Source: Delphinus delphis
Lineage: Eukaryota > Chordata > Mammalia > Artiodactyla > Delphinidae
DNA: 64,000 nt
Direction: 5' to 3'
Assembly: GCF_949987515.2 (NCBI RefSeq)
Contig: NC_082697.1
Location: 86,054,554 to 86,118,553 of the forward strand
Part shown: positions 37,536 through 50,029 of the stretch, piece by piece
How the letters are laid out: every line of letters starts with the position of its first letter
Numbering within the stretch: position 1 is the first letter of the stretch
Notes under the pieces: model-generated
What the model saw: only the letters and a program-made list of their open reading frames with translations
Told to the model about the DNA's origin: nothing
Databases searched by the model: none
Translations under genes and position numbers: made by a program

Positions 37536-40500
37536 TTTTTATTTCCACGTGGGACACAGGAGCGCTGTCACTGAGTGGATGCCTCTAGAACACGACTTCA
37601 GGACAAGGAACGGGGCAAATACATGTAAAGACACGTGTGTGTGTGAAGGAGGGATCCTGCTGCCCTGAGACCTGGGGGCCCGAGGAGAGGACCTGGTGAT
37701 GGATGTGGATGTGGCCAGAGACAGGAGGCTGGGCCAAGCCCAAGGGAAGGCAAGGGTGGGAACTCTTTTCTCCGCAACCCCGTGGGGTGACCGTCCCCAT
37801 CACAAAACGAAGAAACCTCTGATGCAAAGTGCGAATGCTTCCCAGCCGACGGAGCTCGTGGCGCTCAGGATTCTCTTGTAGAAAAGGCACGTATGTATTG
37901 TCCAGTGGCCATCACCCGGGTAGGCGTTGTGTGCGTCCACATGTGGGGAAGGCAGAACTGCCCCCCCCCCCGCCCCCAGAGAAACTTGTACTCGTCATTA
38001 TCCACGTGGCTGAGGGCTAAGGTCTTTGAGTTCCAGTTTCCCCATTTGTAAAAGTTGGATCAGATCACGATGCTCGGCTCTGGCGCCGCAGTCAGGTCAC
38101 CTGAGGGGCTTTGCAAAGCCCTGGGCTGAGCCACCCAGAACCTGTGCAGTACAGCATCACGTGGACGCACTCCTGGTTTCCCAGGTGGTTGCTGTGCAGC
38201 CGGGGTCACAGGCCATGAAGCAGAGGACCATGGAGGACTCCCTCCAGGCCGCTGGAATTGTGGTCCACAACGTGCTGGCCCCCGAATCCTCCCCTTGCTG
38301 TGACCTACGACCTGCCTCAGGAAGAAAGTGATGCTGGCTTTTCTGTTGTGGTTTAAGTGAAGAGCAGAAGTTCCCACTAAGCCTTCAGCAGCATGTCGGG
38401 TGGTCCTTTCAGGCCTGTTGACGCCACCTTCTCCGTAAGGTACATCAGATGCGCTCAGCAACCTCATTCCTCAGTGATGCCCGGAACTTTAGAGAGCTCT
38501 GCTTGAAGGAGAGGACGAGCCCTTTTACAGTCTGCCTGGCGGCGCTAGGGAGAGGTGGGCCTTGCGTGTGGGATCCCTGCGTTTCACGGACTCGGCATTC
38601 GGGGCGGGCGCAGGCCCTGGTGCCAAGGTTGGTGCTGGGCCTGCAGCTGGCGGGGGGCTGAGAGCTCAGCCCCCCTGAGCAAGGGCTGCTTTTACTGACT
38701 GAGTTTGTGAGGCACCTGCTGGGCCCTGAAGAGGGTGGTGGCGGGTCCCCAGAGGAAGGAGCTGCTTGGTTAAGGCGGCTCAGAGGCTGGCACTCGCTGT
38801 GTTGACAGCCCTTAACGGCAGGTGGCACGCGGTCCGTGCTGAGTTCAGGGAAGGGGAAGGCTCGCTGTGGGTGGAGGGGAGCCCCTGGGGCGTGGAAGGG
38901 CCACTCCGCTTCCTCGGTCCCACTCTTGGTGTGTGGTTCCTACCTTCTGCTGGAGGAGGACTTCACGGCACGCGAGGCCCAGCTACTCGTGTGGGCCCGC
39001 CCTCTCCTGCCAGGTCCCGCCCTCCGGAACCTGCTGGAACTAGAGGCTGGGTGTTCGCTGGCGCGCAGGAGGGCACTGAAATAGGTGGTTTCGGTTTCCA
39101 CACCATGTTGGCGCCTTTTCAGGTGAAAACCTACTTCAAAGCACAACAGGTTGCTACCTGCCAGAAGCACCCCCAGTGCCCGCCTCTCGCTGGATGGCAT
39201 GGGATGCGCCACACCCAGAGCGGCTCCTCGGTGTGGACCACACACCTGCAGGGGTTCTGCTGACCCTGACGGTGGTCGTGAGCCCCTAGGAGAGCGGAGC
39301 GCTGCTCAGCGTGGGAACTTGCTACGCGAGCCTCCCGCCCCAGGTCACCGCGGGAAGGAGCGGGATGTTGCCAGCCCGAGTGAGTTCTCAAGCATCCTAG
39401 CAGGATGGATGTTCCCGGGAATCGGCGTCTGAGTGCAGCAAGAGGTAGGAAATGGGGTGGAACTCAGAAACAGACCGTGAGATTCCTGCCCCAAAACGCA
39501 GAACTCTAGGGCAGCAGGCCCTCCCCGGCAGCCTGCGATTAGGGTGTGGAGTAGCTGAGAACAGGCAGGAACTGCTCTTGTGTCCCACCCGACCTATGAC
39601 GCCTCCCTCCTCCTCAGATCCAGCGAGGACCTTGGCACGTCGCTGTGAGGTGCTTATTATAGGGACCTGAAGACTTGCTGTAAACGCGGCCCCGTGGCTT
39701 GCTTCACAGAGAAGCGCACACCTGGCTCCCCCTGGAAACTGGGTTCTCCACTTCCAAGCTGGTTGTGAAGGTAGTGTTTTTATTCCGGAGGTTTTCTTTG
39801 TGTGTGTGTAACACAAACCACAGTGAAACACTAGAGCAGCTACTAGGGGTTCCTGGACCAGCCCGCGTTTCCTCCCGGGCAGGCAGCCGGCACTCTGCGC
39901 GGCCGGCAGGTGTCGACGGGGCTGAGCCGCGCGGGCTCACAGTCGTCCTGATCTGTCTGTTCCAGGCTTGTCATCGGGCGCCTTTTTATTAACACAGTTT
40001 ATTTTGTGCTTTCAAAAGCCGAGTGATTCCCCCAAATGAACATCACCGCAGCTGTTCACAGTCAAGGTGGAGGTGCCCTGCGGGACCGCATTTCCCGGCA
40101 GCTTGCAGAGCCAGACCGCTCTGGTGGCCCAGGCGGTGTGGGCACTGGGGAGGGGTGGACCGCGCATTCCGCCTGGTGAGGCTGACCCGGAGTCCGGCCG
40201 AGAGAAGTCCAATGTAGGGGCAGCTGAGAGCATGACCCTTGTGAGTTGGGGGAAACAGGCCCTCCGCTGTGGGTTCTGCTGCTTCCCGGTGCTGGTCCAG
40301 GGGCCCAGCTCTTCAGCCGACTTCAGAATTTCTCCAGTCGGGAAGGAACTGAGAATGGGGTTCCGGGAGGCCCCACCCTGAGTGGCAACTGGCCAGGTGT
40401 GCTGCCGCAGCAGCCTGGGCGCTTTACGGCATCTCACGGGACTGCCACGCGCCTTGCAGCTGAACCCTCTGCCCTGGGGCCTTAGCCCCTCTGCTCAGGG

Positions 40501-41487
40501 CCCGGCCCCCGGGGACGCCCCCCGCAGCCTTGGGGGACGCAGGAGGTCTCCTCACCACCGTCTGTCCGGCTGTCTTCTAAAGAGGTCCGTGCCCACGCCG
40601 GGCAGAGAGCACTGTCACCTAGAAGACTCTGGAACTCAGGTCACAAACGTGGAACCAGCCTTGATCTGACAGTCGGGCTAACCAAGCCGGTTCTCTGTGG
40701 CTTCCCTCTTCACCCAAGCTTTCTGGACGAGCCCGGGCACCTTTTCCAGGTTCACTGGCAAACAGGTGGCCAGAGCTCTCACTGCGGAGTCTGTGGAAGC
40801 CGGGGCCAAGGCCTGTCCCAGGAGGGCTCACGGGCACCCAGTGAAACTTTCTGACCGTCATCTTAACTGTTAGATTCTCTAACAAGCCTGTTTATCAAGA
40901 AATTTAAAAGCGATCTCTATTGAGTCTGCCCATCTCTAGGACCTTAAAGCATTACCTTTTGACCTGTTAATGCAAATGGCAAAACATTCCAAGTGTCTTT
41001 TCCTTCAGTCCATTCGAAGCAGCTAAAATTGGCAGGCATGTTATTCTATGTTGACACGAGCGCAGCCAGGAAGTTCAGTGTTGTGTGCTCGGCCCCCTCC
41101 GCTCTGCCACGTCCTCAGCTCACCTCCTCAGTGCCGTGCTGTGGCCCCTGTAGGGCGTGGGGGACCCCGTGGCGGGGCAGGGCTGTGGGGATAATCTGCT
41201 GCGGCAGCGGCTGCAGAAACAGCTCTGAGCTCTCCCGGGCTCGCTCCACTCGGAAAGGAAGTTCAAGGGCCACAGCCGAGTGCTGGGTCACGGGCGCCGC
41301 CCCTGGGGTGTCACTGCAGCTCCACACCCCTCCCCTCCCCCCCATAATGGCACCAACAGCGGGGACAGGCCTCGGTTTACAGATGCTGTGTTCCAGGTTA
41401 AGAGATACATGATGCAGTGTAAAAAGTGTATTGTATAGCTACGGGGGTTAGTTTAACATGTTTTGTATATACGACTTTTATAAATCT

Positions 41488-41493
41488 ATTAAA
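41488..41493 (+). terminator. Candidate distal polyadenylation signal (ATTAAA)
   Basis: An ATTAAA lies in a short AT-rich stretch (41410-41515) and is followed by the GT-rich 'ttcttctggtgtgttgc'. This resembles a 3' end and could mark a long GNA12 transcript or an unannotated RNA. Weak evidence. Confidence 0.3.
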
Positions 41494-43496
41494 ACTTGCC
41501 GTAAATTACATTCTTCTGGTGTGTTGCGTCCCTGGCGCCCTGCGGCAGCCATGAGCGAGGCCCCCTGAACGGGGAGCATGTTACTGGGTCCCTGAGTGCG
41601 TGTTCATTGTTGTGTCTGCCAGCTTCCTGGGTGAAGCTCCACCCCTGGGGCGGGTGGCCAGGGCTCCAGTGGGCACCGGGCAGGAGAGGGGTGGGTGGGT
41701 GGTTAGAGCCTGGGGTCTGGGCCTCGGACTCTGCTCCCTCATCCCGTCCCCTCCCTGGCAGGGATCCCACGTACTCTCCAGTGTTTACTCAACCATAGGG
41801 TCAGGCATGTCTCAACGACGTCACAAGTACAGACTGCAGTCTGGATGAAATGCAAGAACACAGCTGAGTGGCAACGTCGAACCTCCAGGGTCACCGCAGA
41901 AGAAATGTTGTAGGTAATGTTAGTATAAGTAGAAGTAATGACACTCCCCCCAAAAAAAGAAAAAGTAGCCTTTTTGTTATGTCGCATCAAAAACATCAAC
42001 CTTCACCCTGAGAAGCATGGATACAAGGAACAAGCATTTATGAAGTGAGCCAGTGCAGTGGATAAGGTTTTTTTTAAACTTTGGGCAGAGTGACTAGAGC
42101 AGAAGAGGTGTCTAGTGGATGTGTGTTGGGTGGACGTGTCGTGGATAAATAAAGACTCTCCCAGTCTGTCCACATCAACAAGGATCCGAGTCTCTGAGAG
42201 GAGGCCCTTCTAAGGAGGAGAACAGACCATTCCGTTTCTAGAAGGTGCACACACAGTGAAAGCGCTGGCCGCACTGCAAGTCGAGTCTAACGGGCACTGT
42301 GCATTCCAAGCAAGAAGGAACTACTTATTACATTCAAGTGATGAATTCTCTTGTTTTCAGTTAGACTTCTAGAATATCATCCTCTTCCCTCAGGATTCAG
42401 GTTTTGTAGCATTAATTTGGAGATTGAAAATGTAATCTGTAAGCATTAAAAAGTTGAATTACACAGAATTTATTCTGTACGTCGAAGTCATCCATAATCC
42501 CGGTATTAAGATGCCTACGTGTGCGTGTGTTTCCACTTGGCTTCTGGACTTTTAAACATAAGAACGAGGCCGATCGAGTCGTTTAATCAAGTTGTGATTG
42601 AAGCTCACGTAATCCGACGAAGGTGTTGCCACTGAGAAAGGCCTGTTTTGGGGGCCAACAATGGGGGGGACGAGGGGCCACGGTCCCCTGGACCTTCCTT
42701 CACCTTTTTCAGGCCTCGCTTCTGCTCGGAGCGTGTGACAAGCCGGGGTTGAGCTAACGGGAGCCCCACTTTTACCGGCTGCTTCAGGGAGAAGCGGGAG
42801 AGGGCCGGGGAGGCCCGAGGACAGAGGAAGAAAGAGGAGTGTCGACCTCTGCTCCCAGAAGCTCCCACAGCCTGGGTCCCGCTCACCTGAGGTGAGGTGG
42901 CAGCCCAGACGCCACTGTCCCCACCGTCCACCGAAGGGGACTCTCCCCAAACGGACGTTCAGAGGAACGGCCCTGGTCCTTCCCCAGGGGCAAGGGCGGA
43001 CGATGACTCAGTGCCAGTTCAGGTAGATGGGGAGCCCCTCCCTGCACTTTCTGCTGCTGGCACAGGTGGACCTGCTCCCCTGTGCCCCTGCCTTTGACAC
43101 GAGGTGCTGCTCTCAGAAGAGCTGCCATCTGTACCCTTGGGTCCCCGTGGGGCTCTCTCCTCTCCTTCCAGGAACACCTTTGCCACCAGCTCCGTCCCCC
43201 CATTGAACCAGGAGGGCGGCAGGGCTTCCCCAGGGGCGTCCCCACTGACAGTCCGAGCTGGGCAGGAGGACAGAGGCAGGCACAGCCCCCGCTCCCCGCC
43301 GCCCCCCAGCATCCCCCCAGCTTCGGCTGCAACCACCGTCCAGTGTAGACGGTCGGCCCCGCCCCCCTTTTGAAATCCCCTCTTGCTTTGGGCAGGCACT
43401 GCGAGAAACAGTGAAAATAAATCACCTTTTGTGGCTCAAAGGCTGAAGGAGGGAAAGAGGAGGAGCCGGTCGGCCTTGGCGGGTCAGCGCCACCCC

Positions 43497-43537
43497 GGGA
43501 GCGTCCCGCCTCGTCCCACCTTGTCCCGCCTTGTCCC
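43497..43537. repeat. GC-rich minisatellite, about four 10 bp units
   Basis: Units of the form cgtcccgcct, cgtcccacct, tgtcccgcct and tgtccccgtg follow each other. It is a short imperfect tandem array. Confidence 0.85.
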
Positions 43538-44869
43538 CGTGGCAGGTGAGTGCAGACTGCAGGCGCCGCAGCGGCCTGGGAGTGGGTTTCCTGACTGGTT
43601 CCCCACTGATCACCGGCCAGTGAGAGGCCAACAGACATCCCCGTGGTGACCACGGGACACCATAAAGACCACACGGTAAATGTCTCAGACCATCCGGGGG
43701 ACGCGAGGGAAGCCACGCGGGCCTGGCTGTAGGGCGTTTCAGCTGCGTCGTGGCCGGGAGGGACAGGAGGGCTCAGCAGAGAGGATGCTGACGGAAGCGC
43801 TGGTGGCCTCCCGGGGGACCTGGCTTCCCTTCCGGCTAGGGTGCGGAGAGCCAGGGTCGTGCGCTAGGTGGGATGCCCCACGGGTCCCCTCCAGCAGCCC
43901 AGGAGTCGCCTTTTTGACCAGCGCGTCCTCGGCCGCCCTGGCTCGCCGCTGGGATAGGGGCATTGGACTGAACACGTAGTGGCCCTGGGACGCCTCTTGG
44001 AAATTGTTTTTTAAAATAAACCCCTGACGTAGCTCGTTTTCATCCGTCTCTTTACCCAAGAAGCAGAGTTCAAAAACAAGCCTCGGTTATTTTGGGCTCT
44101 CCCAGATGGGGGCGCTGGAAGAGGCAGGCTCTTCGCACGGGTTTCAGCAGCTCCCAAGGCCGTGGTGCTGTCAGCCACGCAGTAGGCATTTCCCAGATTC
44201 TTCTCGGTGCTTAGTTTCCACAGCCTGTCGTTCTAGGGGCCGTAAATCTGCTGCTTCCTGGGGTTTCCTTGGAACCGGGCTCCTCTGTGGACAGTCGTCC
44301 CTACAGCCACCAGGATGCATCTGGCTCCACTAGAGACTCCAGCGCTGGGGCAGGCGGGGGTCGAGGGCCGGCCGGGCCTCGGGTCCCCGGCGCCAGCCAC
44401 CCTCTGCAGCCTGGCCGCAGCGGGCGAAGGCGGCCTGGAAGAGGCCTCTGTCCACTCCCGGGCGCGTGGGCTCCAGCTCAGTCGGGAGCCGCCCAGCAAA
44501 GCCCTGATCCTCCCGGTCTTCAGGGTAAAAATAGTCCTGCTGGGGCCTCGCCCTCTTTCTACAAACAAATCAAAGCCCCAGCAGCTCCGGGCTCTCTTTA
44601 CCTTGGCATCTTCGCCCAGAGAGCCGGCCACCCACCCACCCAGGCCATTCCTCGGCCCTCTGGGGAGTCTCTGGCCCAGAAGTGCTGCAGCCACTAGGCA
44701 GCTTCCTGGCCACCTTAGAAGCCAGGGCAGAGCCAGCAGGGCTGCGGCCCAAGTAGGGAGCCCGGGGTGCAGACCTCCCAAGCCTTGTGCTTTCCTCCTG
44801 ACTCTCTGCCTGCTCAGACTTCCCCGGTGTGCTTTCCTAAGACCCGGAACACGCAGGGCTAAGTCAGAG

Positions 44870-45000
44870 CAGACCCGCTGGGACTCTCAGGCCCTGCTTT
44901 GCAGCCTCAGGCAGATGAGCAAACCTCTCAGCTCCCTTAACCATAAAATGGGATCAAGGTATCTACCTTGCAGGGATGTAAGAAATTCCCTGGTACTTAG
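44870..45000 (+). repeat. MIR SINE fragment
   Basis: The segment 'aaccataaaatgggatcaag' followed by 'ttgcagggatgtaagaaatt' matches the 3' half of a MIR on the plus strand. Confidence 0.65.
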
Positions 45001-45133
45001 AAGGACAGGTTCAAAGGGGGGCTTTATTTGCAAGGACGAGCTCCCTGTCTTTCCGCAGACGGATGAGGGTCTAGCCGCCTGGCCCTGCCTGGCGGGTCTG
45101 CAGAGTAGCTCCTGTGGCCCCGCGAATGGACCT

Positions 45134-45160
45134 TGTGTGTGTGTGTGTGTTTGTGTGTGT
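45134..45160. repeat. (TG)n microsatellite
   Basis: A TG run with one interruption (ttt). Confidence 0.95.
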
Positions 45161-48100
45161 CCGTCCCTGGAATGCTACAGCCGCTCCTTTGAACTTGGTG
45201 GGATCTAAATTTGGACTCTTCGTTTTAATATTAGCTGCTCGGGTAAGCTATTGTGTGTTTATTTTTTTAAGCCCTTGCAGAGATTGCTTTCCTCCCAGAA
45301 AGGCCTGAATCAGATGTCCCACGGGACAGTATTAACAGGCCCACATCCCTCCCCCGACCCACGCTCTGGAAACAGGGGGGCCGGCGGAGGGGCTCCCGGG
45401 CTAATCCCACTTTCCTGCCCCGCAGGTGGGGAGGAAGGAGTTGAGAACAGTCCTCCTCTCCCTCCGACGATGAGTTTGGGCTTTGGGGAAGAAGAGGGGG
45501 AAGAATGAGAGGCAGGAAGAGGGTCTGTCACCTCTTGACCAGGGCCCTGCTTCCCATCGCCCCTAACCAGGACACAGTTTCCACATGTGTTGAGGCATGC
45601 GTGGATGTCCCAGCCCCATCTCACACGGGAACGGTGACACAACGCCACGACCCCAAAGTATTTTTAGCTCCATTCAAGCCCCTCCACCCAGTCCCACCAG
45701 AGAGTGAGGGGCTCCGAGAGGGTCCGCGGGAAAGCTCGGAGGCCTCTCCTTCTGACCTGCAGGGGGGCCTTTGACAGATAAGGAGATGAGATGAGATGAT
45801 TCTGACTTGGTGCTTCTGCATAAGTAAAAACCAGGCCCTTGTTTCTCGGAAACCGTCATCTGAAGCTATTTCAGCTCAGCCCCGTTAAGGTGCCCAGCTG
45901 TACCACGTCTGAGCCTGAACTTGGTGAGCCGTGACTTTGCCATGGGAGATGGCGTTCGTTATCCCCTCCTCTGTCAAAAGCCGCTCCCTGGGGACTGTCC
46001 CCAACTGCTCTCCACCCCCAGCAGGGGCAGAACCTGGGCTGATACTTGAGCAGAGGAAGGAAGCTATCATCTCTGCTCCTAAACGTTTTAATTTCAAAAC
46101 TTTCCTCCCAGCAGCTGTCTTTAAAAAGTGTCCTCCATCTGCAACTGGTGAAGCCCGTGGAGGAAGTGGCTTGTCCCTCCCCACTTCAGAATGCTTTTTT
46201 GGGACACTCGTCACAGTTGGGAGCCAAAGGCCACAGTTGCAGACAGACAGCACTAAGAATCTCGTAACGACCCCCTTGAGCTCCCTCCCTCAGTCTGAGC
46301 CAGGCTCTTCTCTCTTCGTCACCTGTGTGTGTGCTTACATCATTCCAGTCGTTAATCTTTTGCAGAAGAAAAACAGGTAAGATTTTGCCGCAGGTATGAT
46401 GGCCAATCTGAGCAGCAGATGCTAACTGGGGCAGGTTTTTCCTGTTTTCTCACCTCCCCGAGCTCTTCCAGAAGCTCACCACACCCCTATGAGGAGGTGG
46501 GATCTCCATCCCCTCCCTGTGGGTGAGCCTGGGTGAGCCTTTCAGGCGGCCTTAACGGAGTATGGCTGGGTCCCGAGAGGCTACACGTCTTCCACGTGAC
46601 TCCAGGAAACCCCTCCTTTGGTAGCCAGCCGCCATACTACACGGAAGCCCAAGCCACCCGGACAGGACCAAGGCCCTGGCCCTCGGCCATCACGCGGCAG
46701 CCCCGTGAGTGAGCCGCCCTAGAGCAGGACGCTCCAGCCCAGCCCCAGGGGTACGCTCTGTCCACACTGCAGCTGAGCTGGATAGGTTGCTGGGGTTTCA
46801 AGCCACTAAGGGGTGAGTGGTTTGTTCACAGTGACAGACACCGAGGCCTCCTTCCCTTCCTCCATCACGCGCTCTGTGGGGTCGGCCCCAGCACACTTTC
46901 TGCAGAGCCTGGCTCGTCCTCGTCTCCCCATCAGTTACCTCTGGATCCTTGTGCTGCATCTTCAACCGCATGGAACAGAGAATGCGGGTCTGAAGAGCTG
47001 CACCCTCGCTGCGTTATTTTCAGGATGGGCTCATCCCTTCCATCTTTCTGGGGCTGGAACCTACCTCACAAGGAGGCTTCAGGCGTCCTTGCTTGGGGGG
47101 CGACCCTCCTGATTCTGTATTTGTAGTTTGTACTGTTTTTCTTAGAAGGCCCCCCCCAAACTGTCTAAGCTATATGCACGAAATGTGGGAGCTGCTTCTG
47201 TTCGTGCCTCTCTCCAGATGGGAAGTAGCTGCGACTACTCATCACTCCGCGGGAGCTCTGCTGTCCGGACGAGAAGCATCTCTCCCCAGGACTCCTAAGC
47301 AGCAGCCCGGGGCATTTGATAATGAAAACGGTCAGTCGGTCAGGAAAACCTAACAGTCAAATGTGTGTGTTGCACATAAAGGAGTTTCCAAGAACCGGAA
47401 GCAAAGTTTGACGAAATTAAAGGCAGACAGACAGTTCTACTGGGGTGATGGGTATTTTAACATCTAAATCACTTGTTCTCTCAGCAACTGGTCAAACGAG
47501 ACCAAAAAAACACAGACACAGGTGTTCTGAACAAATCTCATCTCCTTGCCCTCACTGGTGTTGGGGTCCAGGCCACCTTTGTCAGAAAACTGTCCTGAGG
47601 ATGGAGCCGCGGTTTGCTTTCACCTCTGCAAGTCACAGCACGCAGCAGCACCTTCAGACCTGCACACGGGACACCCTCCCTTCCCGCAACGGTTGTCAGA
47701 AGAAGCGGCACATCTCTGGGCACGTGGTCTGGTAGGTGGTGGCCACCCGGAACTTTCAGGGAGACGCCCACGCCAAGTTCCAAGGGTCAGAGTGCGGTTA
47801 GCGCCGCACAAAGGGGCCCTTTCTATGGGCTTGGGGTCGGGGGAGGCGGGGGACCTTGTAGGGTGCAACAAGACCCCCTTTGCCCTCCTTCGAGCGGAGG
47901 ACCCATGTTGGGGCCTTGCAATCTGAGTTCGCCGTAGCAGAGCCCCGAGCCCCAGGCCGCAGGAGAGACAGGCATCTGCCCGGCACCTGCTCTGTGAGGT
48001 CGGGTGCGGCCCGAGGACGGCCCTCGGGGTACCTGGGACCCCGCCCCCCCCCACCCGGCCGCGTCGTGAGGCTGCGGTTAGGGCTGGGGGTGCGGGGTCC

Positions 48101-48233
48101 ACGTGCAGACGGATCGCCTTCCGCTTCCCGAGACACCGTCCCTTCCGCCCACAGCCGGGCCCGCAGCGCCCTGGGGACAGGCAGGCGCTGGACGAGACGC
48201 ACCAGCCGTGCTGGACAAGACGCGGCAGCCGTG

Positions 48234-48776
48234 CTAATTGTCCTCCGCCTTCCAGCGCCGCGGGGACGCCTCGGCCCTGGACAGTTTGCGAGCGCTCAGC
48301 TTCCGCCTGAGGGAGGAGAACTTGTCGCCCAGGACTCGGCGCAGCCCCGCGCCGTCTCGGCCGCAGGGCGGGTCCTGCCGGGGGGCCGGGAGCCGCCCCG
48401 TGAACAGGTCCCAGCGGGCCAGGGCGTCCACGGCGCCGTCCACCCGCGCCAGCTCCTCCTCAGTCACGTCCCTCTCCAGGGCCTGGATGCAGGCCGCCAG
48501 CCAGCGCCCGTGCTCCGCCAGGGCCTCCCCCGGGCTCTCCGCGGCCGCCAGGGAGCCCAGCCCGTCCTCAGGCTCCAGCTCCGGGCCCGCGGGGAAGGCG
48601 TGGCTCCAGGCGTCCGGGGACAGGGGCTCCGACAGGCCGCTGCCAGGCTCCGAGTCGCTCTCGCCGCACAGGCCCGAGTCCGCGCTGCAGGGCAGGGTGT
48701 CCTCCGACACGGACGGCTCCCCGGCCGCCGGCCCAGGCCGCGTCCCCGCCGCCGCTAGCGTCCAGGTGTACAGTCT
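48234..48776 (-). CDS. AMZ1: AMZ1 last coding exon (C-terminal tail)
   Basis: Read on the minus strand, the exon starts after 'tccctcgtag' at 48776 with RLYTWTLAAAG and ends at a TAG at 48234-48236. It encodes 180 residues: an acidic Ser-rich linker (ADSGLCGESDSEPG), a helical part (EHGRWLAACIQALERDVTEEE) and a basic end (LGDKFSSLRRKLSARKLSR). It joins in phase 0 to DRYK of the previous exon. This C-terminal extension is what I recall for AMZ1 rather than the shorter AMZ2. The exon is very GC- and CpG-rich, which also produces long empty frames on the opposite strand. Confidence 0.95.
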   Translation of the reverse strand, partial: RLYTWTLAAAGTRPGPAAGEPSVSEDTLPCSADSGLCGESDSEPGSGLSEPLSPDAWSHAFPAGPELEPEDGLGSLAAAESPGEALAEHGRWLAACIQALERDVTEEELARVDGAVDALARWDLFTGRLPAPRQDPPCGRDGAGLRRVLGDKFSSLRRKLSARKLSRAEASPRRWKAEDN

Positions 48777-50029
48777 CTACGAGGGAGAGACGCGGGCTGA
48801 GTCGGCCTGTCCGGCCCCTTCCCTCGCCAGGGAGCCGCCAGGAGACCCAGCCCCTCTCCCGAGGGGACCCCACTGTGCCCACGACCCAGGGCGAGTGGCA
48901 GTCTGGCGCCACAAGGGCCCTCGGAATGGGGCCCTCGGAATGGGGCTTTGCAAGCCCGACCGTTATTCGTGGATAAATTGAGCTGACTTGTTACCACTCT
49001 GCTCAAAGCAAAGGGAATCATGGTTTTCCTACATCCCACTAGCACCTCTGCGCGTGGTGCATGCGGGCATCAGAGACGCCCGCGGTCAGCTACTGCCCAC
49101 CTCCTCCCCACTCTCCTTCCGTGATGGCTGAGAACCGGCCGTGGTGGAGTCGTCACACGATGGAAACTGGCAGATACGCCCAGTCGAGGATTCTTCCTTA
49201 GAGGGCGCTTACCAGCACACCACCGACTGATGGGAACAGATCCAGAGCAGGCCCAGGGCGCCCCCCTCGAGGTTAGGAGTCGCGGGAAGGCACGCGTCAG
49301 GGGAGGGGGACGAAGGGCCTGAAAGTTCGGATCCGATAGGCGAGCAAGACCCCAAGAAAGGAAGTGGTGAGAAACCCCAGACCTTGTGCAGGCCGCGGCT
49401 GCCCCGCTTCACCTTACACGCACACGAGGATAATGGGCAGCTTACAGCCAAGCCCCCAGCCCTGCGCTCGGTGGGGCGGGCGCTCTGGTGACGGTGACGC
49501 CCTGGCCCGGCGCATCCTGCTGAGCGCCGTCAGCCAGTCGGCAGCAGAGGCACCTCCCTACGGGGGCACTGCCTCTGGGTCCCCTCTGCAGCGAGGCAGG
49601 CCGCCTCCTCAGCGCCCCTCGACACGCTATTTACCCCAGAGACATTCAGGGGAGACCCAGGCCGGGAGGCAGCTCTGACCTGGACATGCCCAGCCCCGTG
49701 TTCAGGGGTCCCCAGCCTGGGGTCCCTGACCAGCAGCAGCCTGGGAGCCCGTTAGAAACACAGAGCCAACCCCTCCACAAGCACCGGATCATAAACTCCT
49801 GCCTGTCCAAGAGCCTCTCCCCCGAGTCCAGCCCCCGGATCCAGTGGGCTCCAGCAGCTGACCATCTCCTAGAGGAGGACGGGCTTCCCAGAACCTCAGA
49901 CACAACGGGATACACTTAAAGCGTCTGGCTTAAAACTTTGGGTCTTAAAGTTGAGCCCAAGCTGTTTTGTTGGTGGGCCTATGCCTTCATTTGAACAAAA
50001 AACTTCTTTAACTTGGTATTTTCATCCAA

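Larger units (their letters stand above)
36961..48233. other. GNA12-AMZ1 intergenic region and undefined AMZ1 3' UTR
   Basis: This 11 kb holds no recognised coding gene. It is mostly GC-rich with many overlapping chance frames. The AMZ1 3' UTR must start at 48233 and extend leftward, but I cannot fix its polyadenylation site. Minus-strand AATAAA matches at about 45258-45263 and 39983-39999 are only candidates. A plus-strand ATTAAA lies at 41488-41493. About 46540-46800 resembles an old interspersed repeat of unnamed family. Confidence 0.6.

Noticed and set aside
42883..43716. 277-codon minus-strand open frame
   Set aside because: Gly/Pro/Arg-rich, overlaps a minisatellite, several equally long frames on the other strand, no domain.
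44315..45208. 297-codon plus-strand open frame in the intergenic region
   Set aside because: No recognised domain, biased composition, and it runs through a MIR and a TG microsatellite. Treated as chance in GC-rich DNA.
47880..48758. 292-codon plus-strand open frame
   Set aside because: It overlaps the AMZ1 last exon in antisense. The Arg/Pro/Gln-rich low-complexity composition is expected from CpG-rich DNA.
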